This document shows, piece by piece, positions 1 to 8,099 of a stretch of DNA of 62,818 bases (position 1 is the first letter of the stretch; each line of letters starts with the position of its first letter). Source of the stretch: Bradyrhizobium sp. 132 (lineage in GTDB: Bacteria > Pseudomonadota > Alphaproteobacteria > Rhizobiales > Xanthobacteraceae); the NCBI RefSeq assembly GCF_023074185.1, contig NZ_JADPKY010000142.1, positions 1-62,818 on the forward strand. Direction: 5' to 3'. A model generated the notes under the pieces. It saw only the letters and a program-made list of their open reading frames with translations, was not told the DNA's origin and did not search any database. The translations under genes were made by a program, and so were the position numbers.

Positions 1-215
1 TAGAACACCTGCAGCAGCAAGGCGCTCAGCAATTGCTCCGGAGGGATCGAAGGACGTCCCTCGCTGGCGTATAGCTTTCCAAGGCTGCGGTTCAAATCAT
101 TCAAAACATCCCGGACAAGTTCCCGGACCTTCCGCAGCGGATGGTTCGCTGGCACACGTTTATCCGGCGCGATGTACGAAAACAGGCCGCCCTGATCCGT
201 AAACCTGCCGCGCAT
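1..215 (-). CDS. Transposase, IS5/IS1182 type, N-terminal fragment
   Basis: Reads from an ATG at 215 for 71 codons to the window edge without a stop. The peptide begins MRGRFTDQGGLFSYIAPDKR and continues with a P-x-x-HPLRKVR segment and then GRPSIPPEQLLSALLLQ. This is the start of the DUF772-type N-terminal domain of IS5/IS1182-family DDE transposases. The catalytic domain lies beyond the edge, so it cannot be told whether the element is intact. Confidence 0.75.
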   Translation of the reverse strand, partial: MRGRFTDQGGLFSYIAPDKRVPANHPLRKVRELVRDVLNDLNRSLGKLYASEGRPSIPPEQLLSALLLQVF

Positions 216-252
216 GATCGTCTCCGCCGATTCGAGATGATAAAGTGAATCA
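1..252 (-). mobile_element. Right end of an IS5/IS1182-type insertion sequence, cut by window edge
   Basis: The transposase start and an AT-rich end sequence (TGATTCACTTTATCAT, read inward on the minus strand from about 252) look like one terminus of an insertion sequence whose remainder lies outside the window to the left. The exact terminal inverted repeat and target duplication cannot be confirmed because the other end is not visible. The boundary at 252 is an estimate. Confidence 0.45.
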
Positions 253-292
253 TCAAGTCCCCTCCCTGGCGAGGGGGTTTTTCAGCAGACTG

Positions 293-553
293 CTAGCGCC
301 GACGCGCCACCGCGACCCCGAACAGGAAAGCAACGAACAGGCTCGCAAGCGGCGCTTCGCGCGTGATTGCCGCGACGGTCGCGAGGGGCCGTCCGGGCTT
401 TCGCGCTTCATCGATTGCGGAGGTCATGCGGTCGACAGCTGCATGCAAGCCGCCTGCGACCTCACCGACGGTGCGGGATACGTCCGTCGCGGCATCGATG
501 GCGCGCTCGGCCATGCCGGGGTGGGAAGTGGACTGCGGAATCTCCGTGCTCAA
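293..553 (-). CDS. Small protein with C-terminal membrane anchor
   Basis: An 86-residue protein of unknown function. Residues 10-60 are an amphipathic helical stretch rich in Ala, Asp, Glu and Arg (AIDAATDVSRTVGEVAGGLH). The C-terminus is a short hydrophobic helix, ASLFVAFLFGVAVA, closed by three arginines. This layout resembles the ElaB/YqjD-DUF883 style of tail-anchored stress proteins, but I see no motif that proves membership. The minus-strand reading is preferred over overlapping plus-strand frames because it has this protein-like architecture and the positive-inside ending. It stands alone between the insertion-sequence end and arginase. Confidence 0.6.
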   Translation of the reverse strand: MSTEIPQSTSHPGMAERAIDAATDVSRTVGEVAGGLHAAVDRMTSAIDEARKPGRPLATVAAITREAPLASLFVAFLFGVAVARRR

Positions 554-592
554 GCGCGCGACCTCCAGGCTGATCGTGTGACGGAGGCCGGT

Positions 593-657
593 ACCTTTGG
601 CTATCCGCGCGAGCGCTCGTTCTGAACAGCGGGTCCGACGACCTTTGGCTATCCGCG
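593..657. repeat. 17-bp direct repeat, two copies
   Basis: ACCTTTGGCTATCCGCG occurs at 593-609 and again at 641-657, offset by 48 bp, in the gap between the tail-anchored protein and arginase. Nothing else in the gap explains it. It may be a small duplication or a pair of binding sites. Confidence 0.7.
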
Positions 658-820
658 ACAGGCGCCGTGGTTTTTACGGCGGGTACCGGCCGTGGATGAG
701 CAATTCGGCGCGCGGGGTTTTGTTCCGAGTCGATACACCGCTACGCGGACCTCCCCCGTGAAACGACGGGCGCGAATCTCTGTTAGGCTGGCGCAATCTT
801 GCTGATCTCAGGAGACGGCT

Positions 821-1798
821 GTGACCGATCGGACCCCGACGGATCGAGCCCGGCGAATCGCCTTGCTGGGCGCTCCCATCGACATGGGGGCTTCGCAGCG
901 CGGCACCCTGATGGGTCCTGCGGCGCTCCGCACCGCCGGCCTTGCGACACTGCTCGAAAGCCTGGATTTCGAGGTCACTGATTACGGCGATCTCTCGGTG
1001 GCCGAGGTCCGGGACCTCGCGGACAGGCCTCCCGACAAAGCCAATCACTACCGCGAAATTCAGCGCTGGACGCGCGTGCTGAGCCGCAAAGGCTACGAGA
1101 TCGCGAACACCGGTGCGCTGCCGATTTTCCTGGGAGGCGATCACACCTTGTCGATGGGATCGGTGAACGCCATGGCCCGTCACTGGCAGGAGCGCGGACG
1201 CGAGCTGTTCGTGCTCTGGCTCGATGCCCATGCCGACTACAACACGCCGGAGACGACGATTACCGCCAATATGCACGGCATGTCGGCAGCGTTCCTGTGC
1301 GGCGAACCCGGCCTCGACGGATTGCTCGGTGACGATCCGCGCGCCTCGATCGATCCCGACAGGCTCGACCTGTTCGGCGCGCGCTCAATCGACAAGCTCG
1401 AAAAGGAGTTGATGCGCGCGCGCCGGATCAGGGTTGTCGACATGCGACAGATCGACGAGTTCGGCGTCGCCGTGCTGATCCGCCGCGTCATCGAGCGCGT
1501 CAGGGCCGGCAACGGCGTGCTGCATGTCAGCTTCGACGTCGATTTTCTCGACCCCTGCGTCGCGCCGGGTGTCGGCACGACGGTGCCGGGCGGAGCGACC
1601 TATCGCGAGGCGCATCTGATCATGGAGCTTCTGCACGATTCCGGCGTGGTCGGATCAGTCGACATCGTCGAGCTCAACCCGTTCCTCGACGAACGTGGCC
1701 GCACTGCGCGGACTGCGGTTGAACTGATCGGCAGCCTGTTCGGCCAGCAGATCGCCGACCGGCCGACACCAAGCAATGCGATCGCGCCGGGTGAGTGA
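821..1798 (+). CDS. rocF: Arginase (ureohydrolase family)
   Basis: A 325-residue cytoplasmic manganese enzyme predicted to hydrolyse L-arginine to ornithine and urea. All metal-binding signatures are visible: GGDH at about 105-108, DAHAD at 135-139, and SFDVDFLDP at about 237-245 followed by APGVGT.VPGG. The C-terminal SVDIVELNPFLDERGRTA is characteristic of arginases rather than agmatinases or formimidoylglutamases. Length is normal for the family. The start chosen is GTG at 821, just after CAGGAGACGGCT, a good ribosome-binding site. It is a single gene; no urease or ornithine gene is adjacent. Confidence 0.92.
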   Translation: MTDRTPTDRARRIALLGAPIDMGASQRGTLMGPAALRTAGLATLLESLDFEVTDYGDLSVAEVRDLADRPPDKANHYREIQRWTRVLSRKGYEIANTGALPIFLGGDHTLSMGSVNAMARHWQERGRELFVLWLDAHADYNTPETTITANMHGMSAAFLCGEPGLDGLLGDDPRASIDPDRLDLFGARSIDKLEKELMRARRIRVVDMRQIDEFGVAVLIRRVIERVRAGNGVLHVSFDVDFLDPCVAPGVGTTVPGGATYREAHLIMELLHDSGVVGSVDIVELNPFLDERGRTARTAVELIGSLFGQQIADRPTPSNAIAPGE

Positions 1799-1959
1799 CG
1801 CACGAGCCGTTTGTGCGTTGCGAAGAAGGGAACTGCCGTCGCCGCCGCCGGATTTAGATCAGTCGAGGTCGAAATCGCCTATTTTTGAAACAGCTGCGAA
1901 TTGCAAATGCACGTCGCAGAATGTTTCATGCGGGTGGCGCTTCAGCCGAGGATCCGCAA

Positions 1960-3231
1960 ATGAGCAGCACGTTCGACGCCGACGACAAATCCGCAGGCAC
2001 GACTCGCCGCCTCTTTCTGCGCGGCAGTGCTGCGGTGGCGGGTGGCACCGTCATGGGCGCCGGTGCATCGGCTGTCGCCGAGACCGACAACCTTCCACCC
2101 AACGTTCCCGAATGGATGAAGGCGCCGGGCGAACCGATGGGAAGCCAGCCCTATGGCGCGCCGTCACCGTTCGAGAAGGGCGTCGTCAAGAACATCTCAA
2201 AGACCCTCAAGCAGTACATATCGGCCTCCGGCCGGACTCCATTGCAGGAGCTCGATGGCATTATCACGCCGAACGGACTGTTCTACGAGCGGCATCACGG
2301 CGGCGTTCCGACCATCGATCCGGCTCAGCACCGGTTGATGCTGCACGGGCTGGTCGAGCGTCCGCTGATCTTCACAATGGACGATCTCAGGCGTTTCCCG
2401 TCGGAATCGCGCGTCCACTTTCTCGAATGCTCCGGCAATCCCGGCTACAGCAAGCCTTACGGCAAGACAGCGTCGGACCTTGTGGGTCTGGTGAGTTGTG
2501 CGGAGTGGACCGGCGTCAGTCTCAAGCTGGTGCTTCAGGAGGCCGGGTTGAAGCCGGAAGCCAAATGGGTCGTCGCCGAGGGCGCCGACGCCGCTGCTCT
2601 GACCCGCAGCATCCCGATCGAGAAATGCCTCGAGGACGCAATGTTGGTTTACAGCCAGAACGGGGAGCGGCTGCGTCCGCAGCAGGGCTATCCGCTGCGG
2701 CTGTTCCTCCCTGGCTTCGAGGGCAATATGAGCGTGAAGTGGCTGCGCCGCCTGCATGTGACGGCGGAGCCGGTTTATTCGCGAGAGGAGACCTCGAAAT
2801 ACACCGACCTCCTGCCGGACGGCACCGCACGTGAATTTTCGTTCTTCATGGAGGCGAAGTCGATCATTACGCGGCCCTCGGGCGGCCAGCGTCTGAACGC
2901 GCCCGGCTTCCACGAGATCACCGGCATCGCTTGGAGCGGGCATGGCAAGATCGCGCGCGTCGAGATATCCGTCGACGACGGCAAGAGCTGGCAGGACGCG
3001 CGATTGCAGGAGCCGGTGCTGACGCGCGCTCTCACGCGCTTCCGTCTGCCGTGGCGATGGGACGGCAAACCTGCCGTGATCCAGAGCCGGGCCATCGATG
3101 AGACCGGCTATGTGCAGCCGACGCTGTCCGAGCTGCTCGCGGTGCGCGGCGAGAACTATTTCTACCACAACAACGCGATATGGCCCTGGCGCATCGCGGC
3201 TGACGGTGAGGTGACCAATGCGCTGGCGTGA
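1960..3231 (+). CDS. soxC: Sulfite dehydrogenase molybdopterin subunit SoxC
   Basis: A 423-residue periplasmic molybdenum enzyme of the sulfite oxidase family. A twin-arginine signal is seen at the N-terminus (TTRRLFLRG at about 14-22, then an Ala/Gly-rich hydrophobic stretch). The molybdenum-ligand cysteine lies in FLECSGNP (Cys about 157). The C-terminal dimerisation domain contains RVEISVDDGKSW. It ends with YHNNAIWPWRI, typical of SoxC. ATG at 1960 is preferred to the longer frame from 1885 because it puts the Tat motif at a normal distance. The last 14 bases overlap soxD. In the Sox system SoxCD oxidises the sulfane sulfur carried by SoxYZ, but no soxXYZAB is present here, so a stand-alone sulfite or thiosulfate role is possible. 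Confidence 0.85.
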   Translation: MSSTFDADDKSAGTTRRLFLRGSAAVAGGTVMGAGASAVAETDNLPPNVPEWMKAPGEPMGSQPYGAPSPFEKGVVKNISKTLKQYISASGRTPLQELDGIITPNGLFYERHHGGVPTIDPAQHRLMLHGLVERPLIFTMDDLRRFPSESRVHFLECSGNPGYSKPYGKTASDLVGLVSCAEWTGVSLKLVLQEAGLKPEAKWVVAEGADAAALTRSIPIEKCLEDAMLVYSQNGERLRPQQGYPLRLFLPGFEGNMSVKWLRRLHVTAEPVYSREETSKYTDLLPDGTAREFSFFMEAKSIITRPSGGQRLNAPGFHEITGIAWSGHGKIARVEISVDDGKSWQDARLQEPVLTRALTRFRLPWRWDGKPAVIQSRAIDETGYVQPTLSELLAVRGENYFYHNNAIWPWRIAADGEVTNALA

Positions 3232-3760
3232 GATTTGCAGCATCGCCGTTGCAATCGTGGTCTCTGTCTTTGCAAGCGAAGCGCAGGCGCAAAGCCTGTA
3301 CGGCATCGGGCACCCGGCGACGGCTGCGGAGATCGCAGGCTGGAACATCGATATCGGGCGCGACGGCAGCAATCTGCCGAAGGGAAGTGGCTCAGTCGGC
3401 CACGGGCGCGAGGTGTTCGCCCAGCAATGTGCTTCATGCCATGGCGACCAGGGCGAGGGCGGACTGGGTGATCGGCTCGTCGGAGGGCAGGGCACGATCG
3501 GGACTCCTAAGCCTATCAGAACGGTCGGCAGCTATTGGCCTTATGCGCCGACGCTGTTCGACTACATCCGTCGCGCCATGCCGCAGAACGCGCCGCAGTC
3601 GCTGAGTGACGAGGACGTCTATGCGGTGTCCGCCTATATCCTGAACCTGAACGGGCTGGTGGCAGCCGATGCGGCGCTCGATGCAAAATCGCTTGCGGCG
3701 GTCAATATGCCGAACCGCGACAGGTTCGTTGACGATGCGCGGCCTGATGTGAAAAAGTGA
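3218..3760 (+). CDS. soxD: Short SoxD-like c-type cytochrome
   Basis: A 180-residue secreted cytochrome c, the electron acceptor partner of SoxC. It has a signal peptide (hydrophobic residues 8-20, cleavage near AQAQ) and one haem-binding CASCH at about 71-75. A plausible distal Met lies in RAMPQNAPQ (about 121). The residues around GWNIDIGRDGSNLP match the start of SoxD proteins. Well-known SoxD proteins are about twice as long and carry two haems, so this is the mono-haem, C-terminally short form. It overlaps soxC by 14 bases, implying translational coupling and one transcript. Confidence 0.8.
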   Translation: MRWREICSIAVAIVVSVFASEAQAQSLYGIGHPATAAEIAGWNIDIGRDGSNLPKGSGSVGHGREVFAQQCASCHGDQGEGGLGDRLVGGQGTIGTPKPIRTVGSYWPYAPTLFDYIRRAMPQNAPQSLSDEDVYAVSAYILNLNGLVAADAALDAKSLAAVNMPNRDRFVDDARPDVKK

Positions 3761-3862
3761 TGGCCTTGTCGCGATCAGGTTCCACGCGGTGGCTCGGAAC
3801 TTGCTTATGCTAATGGTGGAACTCGCGGGACGTCATTGAATTAACCTGCGAGAGGAAAAAAT

Positions 3863-4159
3863 ATGGGTCATACGATGGCAACTGATCGCTTCGCAAACTC
3901 CATGTTGTCAGCGCTTCGCCATCCCGGCGTGATTGCGTTGATTGTGGCCGGCGTGACGATTGCTGCGATGCTCATCGTCGATCATGGGCCGTGGAATCGC
4001 GCCAAGACGCAGCCGGCTCACGTCGCGATGTATGCGACCACGGGAGAAGCTGCGCGCGCCGCTGGTGCGGCAGTGCTCCCGACCGAACAGAAGTCGCCGA
4101 TCGAGCCGGAGCGGCCGGGGCCGAACACGTCCCCGACCATCAACCCCGTGACGCCGTAG
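3863..4159 (+). CDS. Small single-pass membrane protein
   Basis: A 98-residue protein of unknown function. A short N-terminal cytoplasmic segment is followed by one transmembrane helix (about 22-44, GVIALIVAGVTIAAMLIVD). The tail is Pro- and Ala-rich and ends in PERPGPNTSPTINPVTP, probably disordered and outside the membrane. A strong ribosome-binding site (GAGAGGAAAAA) stands 6 bases before the ATG. It ends 6 bases from the convergent end of the dehydratase gene. Confidence 0.65.
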   Translation: MGHTMATDRFANSMLSALRHPGVIALIVAGVTIAAMLIVDHGPWNRAKTQPAHVAMYATTGEAARAAGAAVLPTEQKSPIEPERPGPNTSPTINPVTP

Positions 4160-4165
4160 TCGGCC

Positions 4166-5380
4166 TCAATCCTTGCGACCGTAGTTGAGGAGCCCGCCGC
4201 TGGCCTTTGGCGGATGCGCGCGAAGGGCTTCCTCGTTCGGCTCGGTGCCCCAGCCGGGCCGGTCTGGAATAACCAGATGCCCGTTCGCAATCTCCGGCTC
4301 ATGCGTGAACAGCTCGCGGTCCCATGCCAAGCGATCGATGTCGATCTCCATGATGCGCAGGTTCGGCACCGCGGCGCAGAAATGCGCATTCATCATCGAG
4401 CAGAGATGGCCGTAGAAATTATGCGGTGCGACGTTGACTTCGAACGCTTCCGCGGCGGCTGCGATTTTCATCGACTGCCAGACGCCGTTCCAGGGCGTGT
4501 CGATGATCGCGACGTCCATCGCCTGCTCGTGGAAATAGGGCAGGAATTCCCGCAGGCCCAATAGCGTCTCGCAGGACGAGATCGGATGCGGGCTTTGCCT
4601 GCGGATGTAACCGAGCGCTTCCGGGTTGAAGCTGTCGATCTCGATCCAGAACATGTCGAGGTCCGCGATGGTACGCAGGATATTCAGATAGCCCTCGGTC
4701 TTGGCGTTGAAGTTGCAGTCGAGCAGGATGTCGACGTCGGGGCCTGCACCGTCGCGGATCGCTTCCAGATGCATGCGCAGGTCGCGCAGGATTTTGCGGT
4801 CGACGTTGATCTCGGGGGCGAAGGGAGAGCCGAACCCCGGCCGCCAACCGGTCGGCTTGCCGTCGTCGTAGGAAAAGATGTTGGTCTTGAGCGCGGTGAA
4901 CTTCTTCTCGCGCACCTCGCGTCCCATTGCCTTGACGCCGTCGAGGTTCTCGATCGGCGGCTTGTACCAGGACGGATGATTGATCCGCCATGTCGCGCAA
5001 TGCGACCAATACACCCTGACGCGGTGACGGATCTTGCCGCCGAGCAGTTCGTAGCAAGGCACGCCGAGACACTTCGCCTTGGCATCGAGCAGTGCGTTCT
5101 CGATCGCGCCGAGCGCCTGCGCCACCACGCCGCCGGCGGCGGGACGTGTGGCCGCGAACAGCTCGGCGTAGATGCGCTCGTGCCGGAAAACGTTTTGCCC
5201 GATGACGCGGGCGGACAGGCGCTGGATCGCAGCGCCGACGCCGGGCGAGCCGAAGCCTTCGTCGAACTCGCTCCAGCCGACGATACCGTCTTCGGTCGTC
5301 AGTTTGACGAAGTGGTAGTTTCTCCAACCGGCATCGCAGGCGAGAATTTCGAGACTTGTTGCTTTTGATGATTTGGTCAT
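4166..5380 (-). CDS. Enolase-superfamily (mandelate racemase type) sugar-acid dehydratase
   Basis: A 404-residue cytoplasmic enzyme of the mandelate racemase/muconate lactonizing group. Members abstract the alpha proton of a carboxylate, and most large ones dehydrate sugar acids. The lid domain is at about 8-135. The barrel domain shows successive metal ligands in DILLDCNFN (Asp), FWIEIDSFNPE (Glu) and SSCETL (Glu), a lysine in FTALKTNIF, and a His in VAPHNFYGHL. The last feature resembles D-galactonate or related dehydratases, but the true substrate cannot be told. It lies alone, 150 bp downstream of the NRAMP-type transporter and in the same direction. Confidence 0.8.
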   Translation of the reverse strand: MTKSSKATSLEILACDAGWRNYHFVKLTTEDGIVGWSEFDEGFGSPGVGAAIQRLSARVIGQNVFRHERIYAELFAATRPAAGGVVAQALGAIENALLDAKAKCLGVPCYELLGGKIRHRVRVYWSHCATWRINHPSWYKPPIENLDGVKAMGREVREKKFTALKTNIFSYDDGKPTGWRPGFGSPFAPEINVDRKILRDLRMHLEAIRDGAGPDVDILLDCNFNAKTEGYLNILRTIADLDMFWIEIDSFNPEALGYIRRQSPHPISSCETLLGLREFLPYFHEQAMDVAIIDTPWNGVWQSMKIAAAAEAFEVNVAPHNFYGHLCSMMNAHFCAAVPNLRIMEIDIDRLAWDRELFTHEPEIANGHLVIPDRPGWGTEPNEEALRAHPPKASGGLLNYGRKD

Positions 5381-5533
5381 GTCGCTCCCCGTCGCCCGGC
5401 CGGGCTTTGCTTATTCTTGAGGCCCGGTCGCAAGCCCCGGCCCTGGTCGCAATTGTTAGGCCAACCACGGATCGGCGTGAAGCCCGCAGCGGGCCTGGCC
5501 CTAGACGTTTTACGGCCATTGTCGCAAGGTTAG

Positions 5534-6820
5534 TCAGCCGATCGCGGAAGAGCCGAGCAGAGCAAGCACGGCCAGCGCCATCAACGCGGTGCCGAGCCAG
5601 CCCAGTACGACGAGCCATGACCGGGCCTTGAAGCGGCCCATGATCGCCTTGCTCGAGACGATCAGCATCATCATCGCCATGATCGGAACGGCGACGATGC
5701 CGTTGAGCACGGCGCTCCACACCAGCATTTGAATTGAGCCGATCCCGGTGAAGCCGAGCCCGAAGCCCATAATGGTCGCCGCGGCGATGATGGTGTAGAA
5801 GCCGACCGCCTCGTCCGGCTTGGCCTCCAGCGTCGCGCGCCAGCCGAAGATCTCCGCCACGCCGTAAGCGGCCGAACCCGCCAGCACCGGAATTGCGAGC
5901 AGGCCCGTGCCGATGATGCCGGTCGCGAACAGGGCGAAGGTGAAGTCGCCGGCGAGCGGCCGCAGCGCTTCGGCGGCCTGCGTCGCCGAGTTGATGTTGG
6001 TGACGCCATGTGCGTGCAGGACCGACGCGGTGGTTAGGATGATGAAGAAGGCGATGCCGTTGGAGAGCAGCATGCCGGCGAGGGTGTCGACCCTGATGCG
6101 CGCGAGTTCGGGATTGCCGCCGCGCTTCAGTGCGCGAAGCGGCTTGTCGCGCTTGCCCTGATTCATCTCCTCGACCTCCTGCGAAGCCTGCCAGAAGAAC
6201 AGATAGGGGCTGATGGTGGTGCCGAGCACGGCGACCACCATCATGAGGTAGTCGGCGCTGACATTGGCCTTCGGCCACACCGCCGCGAGCAGCGCCGTGC
6301 TCCACGGGATATTCACGGTGAAGGCCGTCGCGACATAGGCGAACAGCGCCAAAGTGAGGAATTTCAGCACCGGCGAATAGCGCCGATAGGGCAGAAACAC
6401 CTGCAGCAGGGTCGAGCCCGCCGCGAAGATCAGCGCGTGCTCGTGGTTGAGGCCGCCGATCACCAGCGAGAGCGCCTCAGCCATCGCGGCGATGTCAGCG
6501 GCGATGTTGAAGGTGTTGGCGGCGACGAGCATGGCGACGAGCGTCAGCACCGCCCAGCGCGGCGCGATCTGCATCACGTTGGCGGCCAGCCCCTTGCCGG
6601 TGACGCGGCCGATCCGGGCGCTGACGAGTTGGATGGCGATCATGAACGGTGTGGTCAGAAACACCGTCCAGAGCAAGCCATAGCCGAACTGCGCGCCGGC
6701 CTGCGAATAGGTGGCGATGCCGGACGGATCGTCGTCGGCCGCTCCGGTGACGAGACCCGGCCCGAGCCTTTGCAACAGCGTCGGCGCCGATTTCGGGGGG
6801 GTGAGGGCACTGTCGGTCAT
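5534..6820 (-). CDS. NRAMP-related divalent cation transporter
   Basis: A 428-residue inner-membrane protein with about 11 hydrophobic helices spread over the whole length. The N-terminus has RLGPGLVTGAADDDPSGIATYSQ, the first-helix unwound metal-site segment of the NRAMP superfamily. Canonical manganese or iron NRAMPs have DPGN here and MPHN in helix 6. This protein has DPSG (about 31-34) and GTTISPYLFFWQ in the helix-6 position, so both usual soft-ligand positions differ. The substrate may be Mg2+ or another ion rather than Mn2+. No metal-responsive operator was recognised upstream. Confidence 0.82.
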   Translation of the reverse strand: MTDSALTPPKSAPTLLQRLGPGLVTGAADDDPSGIATYSQAGAQFGYGLLWTVFLTTPFMIAIQLVSARIGRVTGKGLAANVMQIAPRWAVLTLVAMLVAANTFNIAADIAAMAEALSLVIGGLNHEHALIFAAGSTLLQVFLPYRRYSPVLKFLTLALFAYVATAFTVNIPWSTALLAAVWPKANVSADYLMMVVAVLGTTISPYLFFWQASQEVEEMNQGKRDKPLRALKRGGNPELARIRVDTLAGMLLSNGIAFFIILTTASVLHAHGVTNINSATQAAEALRPLAGDFTFALFATGIIGTGLLAIPVLAGSAAYGVAEIFGWRATLEAKPDEAVGFYTIIAAATIMGFGLGFTGIGSIQMLVWSAVLNGIVAVPIMAMMMLIVSSKAIMGRFKARSWLVVLGWLGTALMALAVLALLGSSAIG

Positions 6821-6933
6821 GGCAGGAGGGACCTCGGTCGGGGGCCGTCTTTAGCAAATGCTAATGAGGGAACAAGGTTCCGAGCGGGGCATGAGCGGGC
6901 TCCTCGCCAATTTCTGATAAAGCTAATCGACTT

Positions 6934-6976
6934 TTGACTCGTCGGGCAAAACACCTGTATAAGTGCATCATCGAAG
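6934..6976 (+). repeat. 43-bp dispersed repeat, copy A (promoter-like)
   Basis: This is one of three related 43-bp sequences in the window (others at 13232 and 13547). It starts TTGACTCGTCGGGCAAAACA, contains TATAAG about 18 bases after the TTGACT, and ends GCATCATCGAAG. The hexamers and spacing resemble a sigma-70 promoter reading rightward. No gene starts directly downstream on the plus strand. Confidence 0.7.
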
Positions 6977-7103
6977 AACACTCGGTGCCCGCTTTTGCCC
7001 GCATCCCTAGCGCAACCGGCGACCATGGACGGCCGTCGCGCGTCCGCAACGTGCGCATGGAGAGCAGCGAGGTGTTTGTCCCCTGAGCAGATACGCTTCG
7101 GGA

Positions 7104-7289
7104 CTATTTGATGCTGACGAACATGCCCCAGGCGCCGGCCAGCGCGGCGCCGGAAAAGACGATCAGCGGATTGTCGCAGAACGCGCTCCCATAGGTGCAC
7201 ATGGTGACGCCGAACGAGCCGATCTCGTGATGGCTTGCGGAATAGAACAGTCCCGACAGCACCAGCAATGCAGCGGCGACGTAATACAT
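7104..7289 (-). CDS. Small two-helix membrane protein
   Basis: A 61-residue protein from the ATG at 7289, chosen over the longer frame from 7337 because GGAGAG lies 7 bases in front of it. It has two hydrophobic segments: MYYVAAALLVLSGLFYSA at the start and NPLIVFSGAALAGAWGMFVS at the end. The loop between them contains two cysteines (about 31 and 38: VTMCTYGSAFCDN) that could form a disulfide if outside the membrane. Function unknown. Confidence 0.65.
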   Translation of the reverse strand: MYYVAAALLVLSGLFYSASHHEIGSFGVTMCTYGSAFCDNPLIVFSGAALAGAWGMFVSIK

Positions 7290-7537
7290 CGACGATCTCT
7301 CCGAAGCTTTCCCGATTGCGTCTTTCGCAAGGGACACGTTCCAGCATGGCGCGAACGAATTGCATCCTGCCGAATGTGCCTTGCTGCATTTGAACTAAAG
7401 TCGATCAGTCCCGCGAGACGTTGCCGCCATTGGTTGCAGTTTGCTGCGCTATCTACGTTGATTCGGGACGGGAACATCTGGACGCGCGGTCCATTAACGA
7501 ACAGGAAATTGGCTGGACCAACCTAGGGGAGTGGCCC

Positions 7538-7807
7538 ATGGGCGCCGAAAGGATGCACCCTCCGCGGTACTGGCGAATGCGGGCGGAAGAATTCCGCACC
7601 AAGGCGGACAATTGCGAGTACGCCGAGACGCGGGAAGTGCTGCGCAAGGTGGCGGAAAATTACGAAGAACTGGCGCGCCGCGCCGCGCGCATCTGCACCG
7701 TCCCGACCCTGGACGAACGGCGAAGGCAGGAATCCCACCAAGTCGTTCAGGACTACGCCGAGGATCAGCGCGCGATCATGGGACGTCTGGGCGCGCCCAT
7801 GAATTAG
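7538..7807 (+). CDS. Small conserved-type helical protein
   Basis: An 89-residue soluble protein of unknown function with the look of a lineage-specific family: MHPPRYWRMRAEEFRTKADN, then a long charged amphipathic helix (about 28-55, TREVLRKVAENYEELARRA). Start at the ATG at 7538 rather than the frame opening at 7421. CTAGGGGAGTGGCCC is a good ribosome-binding site and the upstream residues look non-coding. It is followed 68 bases later by the zinc-ribbon peptide. Confidence 0.65.
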   Translation: MGAERMHPPRYWRMRAEEFRTKADNCEYAETREVLRKVAENYEELARRAARICTVPTLDERRRQESHQVVQDYAEDQRAIMGRLGAPMN

Positions 7808-7875
7808 AAGCGCTACCGCGCCAGGGAACAAACGTTCACTTTGGGACTTAGGACTCAGTTCGCCAGCGAGGGGAA

Positions 7876-8049
7876 ATGAGCAAGGACCAGCAAGCCGGGC
7901 CGTTGAGAGTCCATCATCATCAGCCGGGGCCGTCGTGCTCCAAATGCGAGACGTCCACGCGCTACCTGACCTCGATCCTCGACGTGCAACGCGATCGCCC
8001 GGTCCTGATCTACCGGTGCGATGGTTGCCGCGAGGAGGTCTGGGTGTGA
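7876..8049 (+). CDS. 57-residue zinc-ribbon-like protein
   Basis: ATG at 7876 preceded by GAGGGGAA; stop at 8047-8049. The product has two CxxC knuckles, CSKC near residue 20 and CDGC near residue 48, separated by about 25 residues. An HHHQ run precedes the first. This spacing is that of a small treble-clef or zinc-ribbon fold. It resembles the 53-residue protein at 8855 in layout (C-x2-C, then IYRCDGC versus IFRCSGC). Role unknown; possibly a nucleic-acid or protein-binding peptide. Confidence 0.6.
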   Translation: MSKDQQAGPLRVHHHQPGPSCSKCETSTRYLTSILDVQRDRPVLIYRCDGCREEVWV

Positions 8050-8099
8050 GCGAGGGTGTCTGCCGGCGGTCCCGCAGAAGCGCAGACCCTGAAAAACAG

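Noticed and set aside
4419..6305. Minus-strand open frame of 628 codons bridging the dehydratase and NRAMP-type genes in another frame
   Set aside because: Arginine-rich shadow product; the true frames of both genes are intact.
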